A stretch of 64,000 nucleotides of DNA from Paenibacillus taichungensis (GTDB taxonomy: Bacteria > Bacillota > Bacilli > Paenibacillales > Paenibacillaceae): assembly GCF_013359905.1 (NCBI RefSeq), contig NZ_JABMCC010000106.1:62001-126000 (forward strand), read 5' to 3'. The translations under genes were made by a program, and so were the position numbers. Each line of letters starts with the position of its first letter. Position 1 is the first letter of the stretch. This document shows positions 63,584-64,000 of this stretch, in pieces. Below the pieces are notes generated by a model, which saw only the letters and a program-made list of their open reading frames with translations, had not been told where the DNA came from and ran no database searches.

Positions 63584-64000
63584 TTATTTCGGTTCCACAA
63601 TATCCTTCTCATGGGGGGCTAGCACTTGTTTTAGAGACGGGAATCGGATTTGGCTAACCATTAGACCGGATAATACGATAATGACAAGATAGGCTACACC
63701 ATGAGTAAAATAAGGACTCCAGAGCGCGAAAAAGGACATAAGACCGCCTGCAAACGTAATCGGCATACCCACAAAACCATGGCTTGCTGTCTTCTGGCAA
63801 TTGTAACGGGCGAGACGCAATGCACCACAAACCGGGAATAATGCTGTCAGCGCCATACCCAGTGCACTTACCTCATTCATGGAGTTCAAATATAAGATCA
63901 ACACGGGTGCGGTGCCGAACGAAACAACATCAGCCAGTGAATCCAGCGCTTTGCCGAATTCCCCCTCACAATGCAGCTTGCGTGCTGCAAACCCGTCAAA
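63584..64000 (-). CDS. pssA: CDP-diacylglycerol-serine O-phosphatidyltransferase (partial)
   Basis: C-terminal 138 residues of a CDP-alcohol phosphatidyltransferase; the start lies beyond the window edge. The signature DG-x2-AR-x8-G-x3-D-x3-D is complete within the first residues seen (DGFAARKLHCEGEFGKALDS, then LAD). Four hydrophobic segments follow. Makes phosphatidylserine, the precursor of phosphatidylethanolamine. Followed 13 bp later by the DedA gene. Confidence 0.92.
   Translation of the reverse strand, partial: FDGFAARKLHCEGEFGKALDSLADVVSFGTAPVLILYLNSMNEVSALGMALTALFPVCGALRLARYNCQKTASHGFVGMPITFAGGLMSFFALWSPYFTHGVAYLVIIVLSGLMVSQIRFPSLKQVLAPHEKDIVEPK

Overview
The window looks like chromosomal DNA of a low-to-moderate G+C, spore-former-type Firmicute. 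It most resembles Paenibacillus: strong AGGAGG ribosome sites with ATG/TTG/GTG starts, YesM/YesN two-component systems next to LplB/LplC-type permeases, a qoxABCD-type quinol oxidase, 7-1-7 Fur/PerR boxes, cre sites, and many separate carbohydrate operons. Genus assignment is inference. I saw no rRNA or tRNA gene, IS element, prophage or CRISPR array. About 45 of roughly 50 genes lie on the minus strand.

Layout. 0.06-2.8 kb: two glycosyltransferase genes, one with two catalytic domains and a TPR-like tail. 3.0-7.7 kb: xylose block, xylA and xylB facing divergent xylR, with an operator and a cre site. 7.8-10.2 kb: a small membrane protein, then an AraC-type regulator that runs in frame into a siderophore-binding lipoprotein with a perfect Fur box inside the frame. 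10.4-12.6 kb: glutaredoxin-like protein, trxB and a divergent ZIP metal transporter. 12.7-17.4 kb: alpha/beta hydrolase, P1B-type metal ATPase with Fur-like sites, and MetY. 17.7-21.0 kb: kduI, a DeoR regulator, a kduD-like dehydrogenase and a TIM-barrel isomerase (pectin/uronate catabolism). 21.2-32.4 kb: a seven-gene alpha-glucoside operon (GH65 phosphorylase, binding protein, two permeases, six-hairpin glycosidase, beta-phosphoglucomutase, GH13) behind a LacI regulator with three matching operators.

32.7-36.5 kb: qoxABCD terminal oxidase. 36.9-37.1 kb: small membrane protein. 37.5-41.3 kb: GH1 beta-glucosidase and GH95 fucosidase-type enzyme. 41.5-53.2 kb: three paralogous large binding proteins, two permeases and a YesM/YesN-type sensor/regulator pair, with six exact AAAACGTTTT sites in the gaps and a 21-bp phased direct repeat before the permeases. 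53.4-56.1 kb: polar amino-acid ABC transporter with an OsmC gene. 56.2-64.0 kb: TetR regulator, uppP, thioredoxin-like protein, aldo/keto reductase, an overlooked 57-residue protein, gpmA, a DUF420 protein, a CPA2 cation antiporter with a double-terminator leader, a DedA protein and the 3' part of pssA.

Together the sugar operons suggest a plant-polysaccharide generalist. GH95 and GH1 trim oligosaccharides, xylAB takes xylose to xylulose 5-phosphate, kduI/kduD process pectin-derived uronates, and the GH65/PgmB pair feeds glucose 6-phosphate from an alpha-linked disaccharide. No unmistakably new defence or mobile system was found. The most unusual items are the AraC/lipoprotein reading frame, the triplicated binding proteins with shared control sites, the phased repeats, and the antiporter leader.
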